Shown in pieces: positions 27,305 to 35,566 of a stretch of DNA of 64,000 nucleotides. Source of the DNA: Longimicrobium terrae (GTDB lineage: Bacteria > Gemmatimonadota > Gemmatimonadetes > Longimicrobiales > Longimicrobiaceae); assembly GCF_014202995.1 (NCBI RefSeq), contig NZ_JACHIA010000006.1:186001-250000 (forward strand), given 5' to 3'. The position numbers were made by a program, and so were the translations under genes. The notes under the pieces were generated by a model. The model was not told the DNA's origin and searched no databases. It was given only the letters and a program-made list of their open reading frames with translations. The stretch's first letter is position 1. Each line of letters starts with the position of its first letter.

Positions 27305-28441
27305 CTACTGCCCGCCGGCGGCGGCTTCCACGGTGCGGATGCGGGCCTGCACGCGGGTGATCTGCTCGGCGCTGCGGCGCGGTGCACGCTGCACGAAGCG
27401 GCGGTAGGAAACCAGCGCCTCCGGCGTCTTCCCCGCCCTTTCCAGCGCCACGGCCAGGTGCAGGTCGATGTCGGCGTAGTACGGCTCCAGCTGCTGCGCG
27501 CGGCGATACTCCAGCACCGCGTCGTCGTGGCGGCCGGCGGCGGAAAGCGCCTGCGCGTACTGGTGGCGGATCAGGCCGTCCGTGCCATTCAGCTCCACGG
27601 CCTGGCTGTACTCGCTCACCGCCTCCTCGGCGTTGCCCTGCGCCATGGCGATGCGGCCGAGCTCCGCGTGGGCCGCGTAGAAGCCGGCGTTCTCCACCAT
27701 GGCGCGCAGCATGGCTTCCTTGGCCGCGTCCACGTTGCCGCGGGCCAGCTCCAGCATGCCGATGCTGTACTCCAGCAGCTCCTTGCTGTCCGCCCCGCGC
27801 ATCAGGTAGCGCTGCTCGTCAGAGCGGGCGCTGGCCAGCAGAAAGTTCATGTCCACCAGCGCGCTGTCGAACTGCCCGGCGCTCACGTAGGTGAGCGCAC
27901 GCCAGTAGCGCAGGCGGCGCACGTCGCGCGGCCCGGCCCCGGCGACCAGCCGGTTGAAGTGGCGGAGCGCGACGACCAGGTTGTTCTCATTGTACGCCGC
28001 CCACGCGATGTTCTCGCGCGTGGCGTTCCAGAAGCCCGGCACCTTGTCCCACACCAGCACTTCCAGCCCGCGGTGCACGAACGGGTTGCGGAACTCCGCG
28101 CGGATGGCCAGCGAATCCGCCGCGATCACGTCCGGGCGATTCCAGACCTCCGGAATGCCCTGCATCTTTTCTTCAAACGTCTGCGGGCTGCGGGCGTAGA
28201 ACGCGGCCCACTGCCCGAAGAGCGGCTCCGCGCGCGACGGGTCCAGCCGGGCCGCCCAGTAGAAGGCGTCCGCGGAGCGCTCCGGCGCCAGCCGCATGGC
28301 CTGCACGCCGTAGTCGTAGTACGCCTGCCAGTCGTTGACGTCGGCGTTGCGCGGCAGATCGGGGCGAAACGCCTCCTGCGCGGCGAGCGGGGCGGCGAAC
28401 GACAGCGCGAGGCCGATCGCGGCGAAAATGCGGTGCTTCAT
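27305..28441 (-). CDS. secreted TPR-repeat protein
   Basis: A 378-residue protein with a signal peptide (AFAAPLAAQ-type end near residue 22). From about residue 35 to the end it is built of tetratricopeptide-like helix pairs, clearest in the C-terminal third (GMLELARGNVDAAKEAM, AELGRIAMAQGNAEEAVSEYSQAVEL, AQALSAAGRHDDAVLEYRRAQQLEP). TPR proteins in the periplasm are usually scaffolds for protein complexes. The partner is unknown; the neighbours do not form an obvious operon. Confidence 0.8.
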   Translation of the reverse strand: MKHRIFAAIGLALSFAAPLAAQEAFRPDLPRNADVNDWQAYYDYGVQAMRLAPERSADAFYWAARLDPSRAEPLFGQWAAFYARSPQTFEEKMQGIPEVWNRPDVIAADSLAIRAEFRNPFVHRGLEVLVWDKVPGFWNATRENIAWAAYNENNLVVALRHFNRLVAGAGPRDVRRLRYWRALTYVSAGQFDSALVDMNFLLASARSDEQRYLMRGADSKELLEYSIGMLELARGNVDAAKEAMLRAMVENAGFYAAHAELGRIAMAQGNAEEAVSEYSQAVELNGTDGLIRHQYAQALSAAGRHDDAVLEYRRAQQLEPYYADIDLHLAVALERAGKTPEALVSYRRFVQRAPRRSAEQITRVQARIRTVEAAAGGQ

Positions 28442-28562
28442 GGAAAACGCGAACGGGGGGAGCAGAGAAGGATCGCCGCCGGAAGCGGCCCATCGAAGGG
28501 GAACAACGGTTTGGAATCTCTCCCAAACCGCCAGCTCCGTCAATCGCCATCCGCCGTGAAAG

Positions 28563-28600
28563 CGGAACCCCTGATCCGCCGCGGCGGACCAGGGGTTCCG
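28563..28600 (-). terminator. hairpin terminator after deoxyhypusine-synthase-like gene
   Basis: An 18-bp stem with one mismatch (28563-28580 with 28583-28600) and almost no loop, right after the stop codon at 28621. Confidence 0.75.
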
Positions 28601-28620
28601 TGCATCGCGCGGGGCGCGGA

Positions 28621-29784
28621 TCAGCGATCGCGGTCCAGCATGCCGCCTTCGTGCACGGCGTGCTCGCGGGCGGTGTCCTGCGAGGCCTCGTTGCGCTCGC
28701 TCTTGTCGTATTCCGCGCGGATGCGGTCCATCATCGCCTCGCGCCGGTCGTACAGGCGCTTGGGGGTGCGCGGGGCGTGGTTGTCCATGGCGTACGCCGT
28801 CAGGATCGGCAGGGCGACGGTGCTGTCCAGGTAGCAGACCACCGCGTCCGGCAGCCGGTCCGGATCGATCTTGCCCCAGCTGACGGCCTCCGCCGGGGTG
28901 GCGCCGCTCAGGCCGCCGGTGTCCGGCCGGGCGTCGGTGATCTGCAGAAAGTAGTCGTGCCCGCGCTCGTCGATCCCCATCACCTCCTGAATCTGCGGCT
29001 CCGTCTGCAGCGCGAAGTTCTTGGGGCTGCCGCCGCCCAGGATCCAGATGGCGCTCTTGCCGCCGCTACGCTTGGCCTCGAGGACGATGGCCGCGGTCTC
29101 GTTGACATCGGCGTTGACGTCGAACATCAGCTTGTTTCCCTGCAGCGCCTTGGCGGCCACGTTCATTCCGATGGACGAGTCGCCGGGGGACGAGGTGTAG
29201 ATGGGCACCGCGTGCTCGTACGCCGCGGCCAGCAGCGACTTGCGGCCGATGCCCAGCTCCGCCTCGCGCGCCGCCACGTACTTGCCGCACAGGTAGTGGA
29301 ACTCCGCCGTGGACATCGGCTTCTGGAACTCCTCCGCGGCGATGATCTTTCGAAAGAACGCGTCCGTGTCCAGCAGCACCGAGTAGTCGAAGAAGATGTC
29401 GTAGATGCGGACGACTTCCTCTTCGCGCAGGATGGTGTCGGAGATCTGCGCGTTCCCCTGCCGCAGGTCCAGCCCGATGCCGAAGTGCGTGTCGTGGTAC
29501 AGGTTGGCGCCGGTGCTGATGATCCAGTCCACGAACCCGGCTTCGATGAGCGGAATGACGGAGCTCATCCCCAGGCCGGCGGGGGTGAGCGCGCCGGTCA
29601 TGGTAAGGCCGACGGTGACATCGTCATCCAGCATCTTGCGGGTGAGCAGGTGGCAGCCTTCCCGCAGCCGCGCGGCGTTGTACGCCTGAAAGGTCCCGTC
29701 CACCAGGTCGGTGACGGTCAGCCCGGGCTTGATCGGCCGCGGATCGATCCGCTTGCCACTGAGGAATTTGCTCTTCTGAGACAT
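28621..29784 (-). CDS. deoxyhypusine synthase family protein (homospermidine synthase-like)
   Basis: A 387-residue NAD-dependent enzyme of the deoxyhypusine synthase family. The catalytic-lysine segment AEAVSWGKI (about residues 312-320) is intact, as are [14 protein letters not shown] and [15 protein letters not shown]. Eukaryotes and archaea use it to modify eIF5A, which bacteria lack; bacterial homologues instead make homospermidine or a related polyamine, or modify EF-P-like targets, in the few cases known. The start ATG lies six bases after a copy of the GCACTCACGCAC repeat and has no purine-rich ribosome site. Function in this organism is unproven. Confidence 0.85.
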   Translation of the reverse strand: MSQKSKFLSGKRIDPRPIKPGLTVTDLVDGTFQAYNAARLREGCHLLTRKMLDDDVTVGLTMTGALTPAGLGMSSVIPLIEAGFVDWIISTGANLYHDTHFGIGLDLRQGNAQISDTILREEEVVRIYDIFFDYSVLLDTDAFFRKIIAAEEFQKPMSTAEFHYLCGKYVAAREAELGIGRKSLLAAAYEHAVPIYTSSPGDSSIGMNVAAKALQGNKLMFDVNADVNETAAIVLEAKRSGGKSAIWILGGGSPKNFALQTEPQIQEVMGIDERGHDYFLQITDARPDTGGLSGATPAEAVSWGKIDPDRLPDAVVCYLDSTVALPILTAYAMDNHAPRTPKRLYDRREAMMDRIRAEYDKSERNEASQDTAREHAVHEGGMLDRDR

Positions 29785-29792
29785 AGGAAGGG

Positions 29793-29830
29793 AAGTGCGT
29801 GAGTGCGGGGTGCGTTAGTGCGTGAGTGCG
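29793..29830. repeat. GTGCGTGAGTGC repeat, forward copy
   Basis: A three-unit copy directly upstream of the deoxyhypusine-synthase-like start on the minus strand. With the inverted copy at 30267-30304 it brackets the four-helix-bundle gene. Confidence 0.85.
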
Positions 29831-29892
29831 ACCGGCCGCCACTGTGGCGCGGTCAGCCGATCACCGTTCATCCTGCAACCGGAAGACTGCCA

Positions 29893-30255
29893 ATGCCTGT
29901 GCGCTCTTTCGAGGACCTCGTCGTGTGGCGGCGGTCCCGCGAGCTGTGCGTCATGGTGTACCGCTCCACGACGGCGGGGCCGTTCGCCCGCGACTTCGGA
30001 CTGCGCGACCAGATCCGCCGCGCATCGGTTTCGGTGATGTCCAACATCGCCGAAGGATTCGGACGCTACAGCCGTGCCGAGATGCGCAACTTTATCGCGA
30101 TCGCCCGGGGCTCCGTCTTTGAGGTGCAGAGCCAGGTGTACCTGGCGTCCGACCTGGGCTACCTCACCGCCGCCGACGCGGAATCGCTCCACGCGCACTG
30201 CCGCGAGATCGCCCGCATGCTCGCCGCCCTCCGCGCATCCCTCGGCAGCCCGTAG
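29893..30255 (+). CDS. four-helix-bundle protein (23S rRNA intervening-sequence family)
   Basis: A 120-residue all-helical protein of the S23/IVS four-helix-bundle family: FEDLVVWRRSRELCVMVY at the start, LRDQIRRASVSVMSNIAEGFGRYSRAE in the middle and a C-terminal helix pair. Relatives are found within 23S rRNA intervening sequences, near retroelements (Avd) and as orphans; the function is unclear, probably nucleic-acid binding. It stands alone, flanked on both sides by inverted copies of the GTGCGTGAGTGC repeat, as if it and the repeats formed a unit. Confidence 0.85.
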   Translation: MPVRSFEDLVVWRRSRELCVMVYRSTTAGPFARDFGLRDQIRRASVSVMSNIAEGFGRYSRAEMRNFIAIARGSVFEVQSQVYLASDLGYLTAADAESLHAHCREIARMLAALRASLGSP

Positions 30256-30266
30256 CCCGAATCCCT

Positions 30267-30304
30267 CGCACTCACGCACTCACGCACCCAGCACTCACGC
30301 ACTT
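30267..30304. repeat. GTGCGTGAGTGC repeat, inverted copy
   Basis: Inverted relative to 29793-29830 and placed in the short space between the convergent four-helix-bundle and LOG-family stops. Confidence 0.85.
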
Positions 30305-30307
30305 CCC

Positions 30308-31189
30308 CTACTGTGCGTCGTGCTTCTCCGGGTCCGCCGCGGTGTTCGCGGGGGAAGCGGGAGGCGGTCCGGCGCCATCCGTCTTCGCTTCGGCAATGGG
30401 CGCGGGTCCGCGGCGCGGCTTGGCGGCGCGGTGGTCGGGACGGCCGGCGGCGGAGCAGTTGGACAGGTAGCACTTTTCGATGGCCGCAACCGCCTCTTCC
30501 GGCGAATCCGTCACCATCAGCAGGTCCACGTCGTCCGGCGAAATCTTGCCCTCGGTCAGCAGCGTGTCGCGGATCCAGTCCACCAGCCCCGCCCAGTACG
30601 CCCGGCCTACGAGGATGACCGGGAAGTCGCGCACCTTGCCGGTCTGGATGAGCGTGAGCGCCTCGAACAGCTCATCCATCGTCCCGAATCCGCCGGGAAA
30701 GATGATGAACGCTTCCGCGTACTTCACGAACATCGTCTTGCGGACGAAGAAGTACCGGAAGTTGATGGCGACGTCCACGTAGGGGTTGATCCCCTGCTCG
30801 AACGGAAGCTCGATGTTGCAGCCGATGGAGAGCGCGCCGGCCTCGCGCGCGCCCTGGTTGGCCGCCTGCATGACGCCCGGCCCGCCGCCCGTGATGATGG
30901 CGAACCCCTGTTCGCCCAGCAGCCGCGCCGTGTGACGCGCGGCGGCGTATTCCGGATGGTCCGGCGGCGTGCGCGCGGAGCCGAAGATGGTGACGGCCGG
31001 GCCGATGCGCGCCAGGTTGTCGAAGCCTTCCACGAACTCGCCCATGATGCGGAACACGCGCCACGGGTCGGAGCGCGTAAAGTCGTCCGTGCTGGGCGAT
31101 TCGGTGGGCGACTGCAGCAGCCGCTCGTCTTCGGTGCTGGTGCGCGTGCGCTGCGCGACGTTCAGCGTGGGGTTGTCCTGCTCCGGCAT
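30308..31189 (-). CDS. LOG-family protein (TIGR00730-type Rossmann fold)
   Basis: A 293-residue protein with the LOG motifs GGGPGVMQAANQGA and PGGFGTMDELFE (about residues 98-111 and 168-179). In plants and bacteria LOG proteins release free cytokinin bases from their ribotides, and bacterial relatives cleave AMP-like nucleotides; many are misnamed lysine decarboxylases. The first 40 residues and the last 45 (Pro/Ala/Lys-rich) are extra and probably disordered. ATG 31189 was chosen; the frame is open far upstream without similarity. Confidence 0.85.
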   Translation of the reverse strand: MPEQDNPTLNVAQRTRTSTEDERLLQSPTESPSTDDFTRSDPWRVFRIMGEFVEGFDNLARIGPAVTIFGSARTPPDHPEYAAARHTARLLGEQGFAIITGGGPGVMQAANQGAREAGALSIGCNIELPFEQGINPYVDVAINFRYFFVRKTMFVKYAEAFIIFPGGFGTMDELFEALTLIQTGKVRDFPVILVGRAYWAGLVDWIRDTLLTEGKISPDDVDLLMVTDSPEEAVAAIEKCYLSNCSAAGRPDHRAAKPRRGPAPIAEAKTDGAGPPPASPANTAADPEKHDAQ

Positions 31190-31351
31190 CGGTTCCCTCA
31201 ACCCGGGTGGCGCGCGCGGGCGGCCCCGGCGCGGGTGCACAACATAGGGATGCGCGCCGCCACGCAAAAGCGGGACTCGCGCACGGCCCGGCCGCGCCCC
31301 ATGTTCTCCCCCCCGCCGCGACGCGCGGGAATGCGGACCCGGAACGGACGG

Positions 31352-32440
31352 ATGATGATGGGGATGATGCGGGTGAGGGCGGCGCTGCGGCGCGCGCTGC
31401 GGGTTTCGGCGGTGGCGCTGGCCGCCGCGGCGTGCCGCGACCGCGCCGTGGAACAGGCGCAGGCACCGCCGGCGGACGACCTGGGCACGGTGCCGCGCGA
31501 GGTGGAACTGCGGCTGTACGTGGCCACCGACTGGGCGTGGAACGAGGACGACACGCTGCGCGTCACCGTGGTGAACGGAACGCTGCAGCCGCTTTCCGGC
31601 GCCACGCTCGCCCTGTCCATCGGCGCCGGGGTGCAGCTGCGCGACTCCGCCGCCGAGGCCGCCGAAGCGTTTGCCGCCAGCCGCGGCTTTCAGCCCGCCG
31701 CGCGCGCCGCCACGGGCGACACGACGGTCCGATTCACCGTGGGGACGCTGGCGCCGGGGCAGAGCGCGGAGTTTGCGCAGGCCGTCCGCACGCCGCCGGC
31801 CCCGCGCGGCCGCCCCGCCTCCGCCGCGGACTCGGTGAGCCGCTTCGCCATCGGAGCGCGGCTGGTGGGGGCGGATGGCAGAGAGATCATCGCCCGGGCC
31901 GACACTATCCGCATCCGCGCCGGCTCCGCCGTGGTGAGCGGCGGATGCGGAGGGATTCGCGACGTGGCCGTCTCCCGCTACGGCATCGGCCCGGTGCGGC
32001 TGGGGATGAAGCCCGCGGACGTGCGCACCCTCTGCCCGGAAGCGCGCGACACCTCGTGGCGCGGCGCGGAGGGGATGACGGAGCGCGGGCTGGCCGTGGC
32101 GCTGGCCGGCAACCCGGTGACGCTCGTCCTGGCGGGCGGAGTCATCGACCGGATCGTGGTGGACACGGCGGGGCTTCGCACGGGCGCGGGGGTGCAGGTG
32201 GGCGCCACCCTGGCGGACCTGCGGGCGCGCTACGGCCAGCTGTGCGCGGGCGTGGGCGAAGGCAAGGTCGCCGTGTGGACGCCCTCCGCGCCGGGCATCA
32301 GCTTCGGGCTGGACACGGCCGCGACGTCGCAGTGGCGGGCCGCGCGGCTCCCCGCCGACTCGCTTCCCGAGCAGGCACGCGTAATATCCATGTGGGTGCG
32401 AAAGGGGCTGGACACCTGTCCGGCGCCCGAAGCCCGCTGA
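31352..32440 (+). CDS. lipoprotein of unknown function
   Basis: About 362 residues. The N-terminus has clustered ATGs (31331, 31352, 31355, 31358, 31364, 31367), so the start is approximate. A signal peptide ends at AAAAC, a lipobox-like cysteine. The first half (about 45-180) looks like a beta-sandwich (LRLYVATDWAWNEDDTLRVTVVNGTLQPLSGATL); the second half has a repeat-like GIGPVRLGMKPADVRTLCP segment that resembles periplasmic calcium- or pilin-associated domains only loosely. I do not recognise a family. Confidence 0.65.
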   Translation: MMMGMMRVRAALRRALRVSAVALAAAACRDRAVEQAQAPPADDLGTVPREVELRLYVATDWAWNEDDTLRVTVVNGTLQPLSGATLALSIGAGVQLRDSAAEAAEAFAASRGFQPAARAATGDTTVRFTVGTLAPGQSAEFAQAVRTPPAPRGRPASAADSVSRFAIGARLVGADGREIIARADTIRIRAGSAVVSGGCGGIRDVAVSRYGIGPVRLGMKPADVRTLCPEARDTSWRGAEGMTERGLAVALAGNPVTLVLAGGVIDRIVVDTAGLRTGAGVQVGATLADLRARYGQLCAGVGEGKVAVWTPSAPGISFGLDTAATSQWRAARLPADSLPEQARVISMWVRKGLDTCPAPEAR

Positions 32441-32456
32441 ACCAGAGAGTATTTTC

Positions 32457-32870
32457 GTGAAGATTCCGATGGCGATCCTGGCGGACGAAGCCAACGTCTC
32501 GCAGGAAGGCAAGCTGAACGTGCTGGGGATCTTTGACCGGATCGCCGCGGCGGCGTTCCCGGTTGTGCATCCCAAGCTGATTTTTGCGTTCCGCGTGCAG
32601 GCCGACGCGGCGGATGGAGGGCGTACGTTCCCCGTCGGAATCACCATGGAGGCGCCGGACGGCACGGTGATCTTTGAGGCGAACGGCGAGATCGGCGCGC
32701 CCGTCGTGCCCGCGGGCGAGTTCACGACGTTCAACCAGCTGTTCAACCTGGTGGGAATCCAGTTTCCCGCGCCGGGCGTGTACCGGTTCATCGTGCGCAT
32801 CGAGAACGAGGTGCGCGAGGCGCCGCTGATCGTGGAAGCCACGCCCACCGGCGACCCGTCCCTGAACTGA
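32457..32870 (+). CDS. DUF6941-type conserved protein
   Basis: A 137-residue soluble protein with no signal peptide. The pattern ILADEANVSQEGKLNVLGIFDRI ... HPKLIFAFRVQAD is the DUF6941 family, small beta-sandwich proteins common in Gemmatimonadota and Chloroflexota with unknown function. It starts with GTG at 32457 (AGAGAG upstream), only 16 bases after the lipoprotein stop, so the two may be co-transcribed. An in-frame ATG at 32469 is a possible start. Confidence 0.8.
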   Translation: MKIPMAILADEANVSQEGKLNVLGIFDRIAAAAFPVVHPKLIFAFRVQADAADGGRTFPVGITMEAPDGTVIFEANGEIGAPVVPAGEFTTFNQLFNLVGIQFPAPGVYRFIVRIENEVREAPLIVEATPTGDPSLN

Positions 32871-32882
32871 GGCGCGGGGCAG

Positions 32883-33107
32883 AGTTCTACACCGTTTCAC
32901 GCGGGGGACGCGGGGGGAGCGGAGGAACGCGGGGGAACTGCGAAAAAGCAGCTACAGAGTTGAAAAGAACGGACAGGATTGGAGGATTTCCGTCATTCCC
33001 CGATCTCTTGCTGCTAACTCTGGTGACTCTGCGTGATGCCCTTCCCTTTCGTTTCCCCGCGTTCCCCCGCCACCCCCCGCGTCCTCCGCGTGAAACGGTG
33101 TAGAACT
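32883..33107. repeat. 225-bp element with about 56-bp inverted arms
   Basis: Left arm about 32883-32938 and right arm about 33051-33107 are inverted copies of the same sequence: AGTTCTACACCGTTTCACGC, then GGACGCGGGGGG, then AACGCGGGG. The arms enclose about 112 bases without a gene. It looks like a small non-autonomous element; single arms of the same family occur at 17804, 27121 and 40490. It fills most of the 325-base gap here. Confidence 0.85.
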
Positions 33108-33195
33108 GCGGTGTTGCGCCCGGCCGCGGCGGACGGGCATCTTTCCAGAGTTGCTCCGCGCCCGCGAACGTCGGGAAACGAAAGAACCGGCCGCC

Positions 33196-33594
33196 ATGCA
33201 AGAAATCCGCGTCCGCACCCACCGCCGCGGCGACCTGGTGGAAATCACTGAGCCGCTGCGCGCCCTTATCGCCCGCTCCGGCGTGGACGAGGGCGTGGCG
33301 GTGCTGCAGAGCCTGCACACCACGGCCGGCCTCACCATCAACGAGAACGCCGACCCCGACGTGGTGCACGACGTTCTCGCCAAGCTGGACCGGCTGATTC
33401 CCAAAGACGAGCCGTTCTACCGGCACGCCGAGGGCAACAGCGACAGCCACCTCAAGACCAGCTTCTTCGGCCCCTCGCTTTCCGTCATCGTCAGCGGCGG
33501 AAGGCCGGTGCTGGGGACGTGGCAGGGCGTGTACCTGGCCGAGTTCGACGGCCCGCGCGACCGCCGCGTCGCCGTGCAGCTGCTGCGCGCATGA
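33196..33594 (+). CDS. YjbQ family protein (UPF0047)
   Basis: A 132-residue protein with the YjbQ signature: TINENADPDV near residue 50, HAEGNSDSHLK (about 76-86) and the C-terminal GTWQGVYLAEFDGPR. YjbQ has a weak thiamine-phosphate-synthase activity in vitro; its main job is uncertain. The stop overlaps the start of the MaoC-like gene (ATGA). Confidence 0.9.
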   Translation: MQEIRVRTHRRGDLVEITEPLRALIARSGVDEGVAVLQSLHTTAGLTINENADPDVVHDVLAKLDRLIPKDEPFYRHAEGNSDSHLKTSFFGPSLSVIVSGGRPVLGTWQGVYLAEFDGPRDRRVAVQLLRA

Positions 33595-34535
33595 ACGCCG
33601 AACGCGGTCCGGACGGCAAGGCGCCCTCGCCCCTGCGCTCCATGGTGCGCATGATGGCGCGCGGCATTCAGGCGCGCGGGACCGCGGCCTCGCCGGACTT
33701 TGCCACGCCGCGCCGCAAGGTGGCGCTGGAACGCTCGAATATCGCCATCGACCCGCGCCGCGTGCAGGCGTATGCCCGGGCCACCGCGGGCGACGGGATT
33801 GAGGCGTTCGGCAGCGCGCGCCCGGCGGCGCCCCCCTTCTTTGCCGCCACGTGGGAGACGGCGCTGTCTCTGGAGATGTTCGCGGGGCTGGAGCGGCCGC
33901 TTCCGCTGGGCGCCTTTGTGCACGTGTCCACAGACCTGGTGTGCGCGCGGCCCCTGCTGGCGGGAGACGTGGTGAAGTGCCGCGTGGAACTGGAGCGCGT
34001 GGAGCGGGTGCGGCGCGGGCTGCGATTGACGGTGCTCGCCCGCAACTGGCTGGGCGCGGGGCAGTTGTGCTCGCAGTCCACCTCCGTGTTCCAAGTGCGC
34101 AGCGACGCGCACGGCCTTCCCGCCGAGGCGCCGCGCCCTGCCCCGCCGGTGCCGGACGTGCCGGAATCGGGATGGGTGGAACTGGTGCGCTGGGATCTGC
34201 CGGGCGGCGCGGGGCGGCGGTACGCGCGTGTCTCGGGCGATTACAATCCCATCCACCTGTGGGGCGTCACGGCGCGGCCGTTCGGGTTCCGCGCGCCCAT
34301 CCTGCACGGGTACGCCACGGCGGCGCGGGCGGCGCACACGCTCATCGAGCACTGCCTGCACGGCGACGCGGCGGCGCTGCGGCGGATGCACATCCACTTT
34401 CGCGCGCCGCTTCCCTTGCCGTCATGCGTCTGCTTTCTGGTGAACGACCAGGGGCCGCGCCGCTGGTTTCGCGTGGCCGGACCCGGCGAGGGGCCCGTCT
34501 ACGCCGAGGGAAGCTGCGGCGTGGCGGACGAGTAG
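33591..34535 (+). CDS. MaoC-like hot-dog dehydratase
   Basis: A 314-residue protein with a MaoC/R-hydratase motif in the C-terminal half: YARVSGDYNPIHL, then GFRAPILHGYATAARA (about residues 208-248), with the catalytic Asp and His. The N-terminal half is a second, degenerate hot-dog domain. Such proteins hydrate enoyl-CoA/ACP in fatty-acid or polyhydroxyalkanoate metabolism. It is coupled to YjbQ by a 4-base overlap; why the two go together is not clear. Confidence 0.85.
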   Translation: MNAERGPDGKAPSPLRSMVRMMARGIQARGTAASPDFATPRRKVALERSNIAIDPRRVQAYARATAGDGIEAFGSARPAAPPFFAATWETALSLEMFAGLERPLPLGAFVHVSTDLVCARPLLAGDVVKCRVELERVERVRRGLRLTVLARNWLGAGQLCSQSTSVFQVRSDAHGLPAEAPRPAPPVPDVPESGWVELVRWDLPGGAGRRYARVSGDYNPIHLWGVTARPFGFRAPILHGYATAARAAHTLIEHCLHGDAAALRRMHIHFRAPLPLPSCVCFLVNDQGPRRWFRVAGPGEGPVYAEGSCGVADE

Positions 34536-34644
34536 CCGCCGGGGCCTTTCCGGATCCCGGAGAAGAAGCGATCCTTGCAGGACATACTGGCGGCCGCGTC
34601 CGCGGCCGTTCATCATCGCGCAACAGGCAGATCGGCAGCTACGG

Positions 34645-35205
34645 ATGGCGTACCGGGAATTCACGGACGACGATGGCGTCTTCTGGCAGGTGTGGGAGAC
34701 GCGGCCGGGCGATACGGCCAACGTCCGCGCGCCCTTTGCCGGCGGATGGCTGACGTTTGAAAGCACCGGGGGACGGCTGCGCCTGCGGCCCATTCCTCAT
34801 GGGTGGGAGGATGCGCCGGACCAGGAAATGGCCAACTGGCTGCGGCAGGCCGCGCACTCGGGCAAGGTTACGCCCCGCGACAGTCCTTCGCCCAGCGAAA
34901 CGCGCGCGTCCGACGCCGCCAACGCGAGCCATGCAGCCAACCTGACCTCGCTGGCCGCATCCTCCGCCGCGGATCGCGGGGAAACCATCGTGCGCCCCGC
35001 GGTTCCCGAGGAGGCGCGCACGGAATCCGCCGCGGCACGCACGCGTTCCGCGCCGGCGGAGGGCACGGGCGGGAACAGCGCGGCGGCCGACGTGATCGCG
35101 GCGCTCCCGGAGTCCGAGGCGGCGCTGCTGGCCCGCACCCGCGCCGCCGTGGCCCGCGCCCGCGAAGTCATCCGCACCATCGGCACGACGGTGCTGGGCG
35201 AGTAA
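34645..35205 (+). CDS. hypothetical protein with N-terminal globular part and disordered tail
   Basis: A 186-residue protein. The first 75 residues form a small globular unit with many aromatic residues (YREFTDDDGVFWQVWETRP ... GGWLTFES). The remainder is Ser/Ala/Arg/Glu-rich and probably disordered, apart from a final helix (EAALLARTRAAVARAREVIRTI). No family recognised. A perfect terminator follows. Confidence 0.65.
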   Translation: MAYREFTDDDGVFWQVWETRPGDTANVRAPFAGGWLTFESTGGRLRLRPIPHGWEDAPDQEMANWLRQAAHSGKVTPRDSPSPSETRASDAANASHAANLTSLAASSAADRGETIVRPAVPEEARTESAAARTRSAPAEGTGGNSAAADVIAALPESEAALLARTRAAVARAREVIRTIGTTVLGE

Positions 35206-35227
35206 CACCACGGTTTGCGGACGATGA

Positions 35228-35261
35228 GAAGCGGCCCCGCGCGGATGCGCGGGGCCGCTTC
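35228..35261 (+). terminator. intrinsic terminator
   Basis: A perfect 15-bp stem (35228-35242 with 35247-35261) with a GGAT loop, followed by TTGTTGT. Confidence 0.85.
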
Positions 35262-35330
35262 TTGTTGTCATGCGGGGCGGGCGGACGCGAGCGAGGGTGG
35301 CGCCACGCGTGAGGGATTCGCGCCCGGAGG

Positions 35331-35403
35331 GCCGAGAACCCGGTTCGCGCGTGCCTCGACTTCGCTCGACGAGATCAACCGTGGCGCGAACCGGGGGCTC
35401 GGC
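35331..35403. repeat. 20-bp inverted repeat in gene-free gap
   Basis: GCCGAGAACCCGGTTCGCGC (35331-35350) faces an inverted copy with two changes (35384-35403). Two smaller hairpins follow (GGCAAC/GTTGCC near 35410-35430 and CCCCGC/GCGGGG near 35451-35465). Together they fill the 361-base gap before pdxH; I see no gene. It has the look of a degraded or mobile intergenic element. Confidence 0.65.
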
Positions 35404-35479
35404 GCCGTTGGCAACAGCTGTATCGTTGCCTACGGCGCGCGAAGCCCGACCCCGCGCAGCGGGGACACGCCCGGAACAG

Positions 35480-35532
35480 AAGTGCGTGAGTGCTGGGTGC
35501 GTGAGTGCTGGGTGCGTCAGTGCGTGAGTGCG
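35480..35532. repeat. GTGCGTGAGTGC repeat, four-unit copy
   Basis: The longest copy in the window: about four units of GTGCGT(G/C)AGTGC with CTGGG spacers. It lies beside the 3' end of pdxH. Confidence 0.85.
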
Positions 35533-35566
35533 CGCCCTTTACTCCCGAACCCTGCCGGCGAACCGC

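Noticed and set aside
30308-31189. lysine decarboxylase
   Set aside because: The motifs are those of the LOG family, not of a PLP-dependent decarboxylase.
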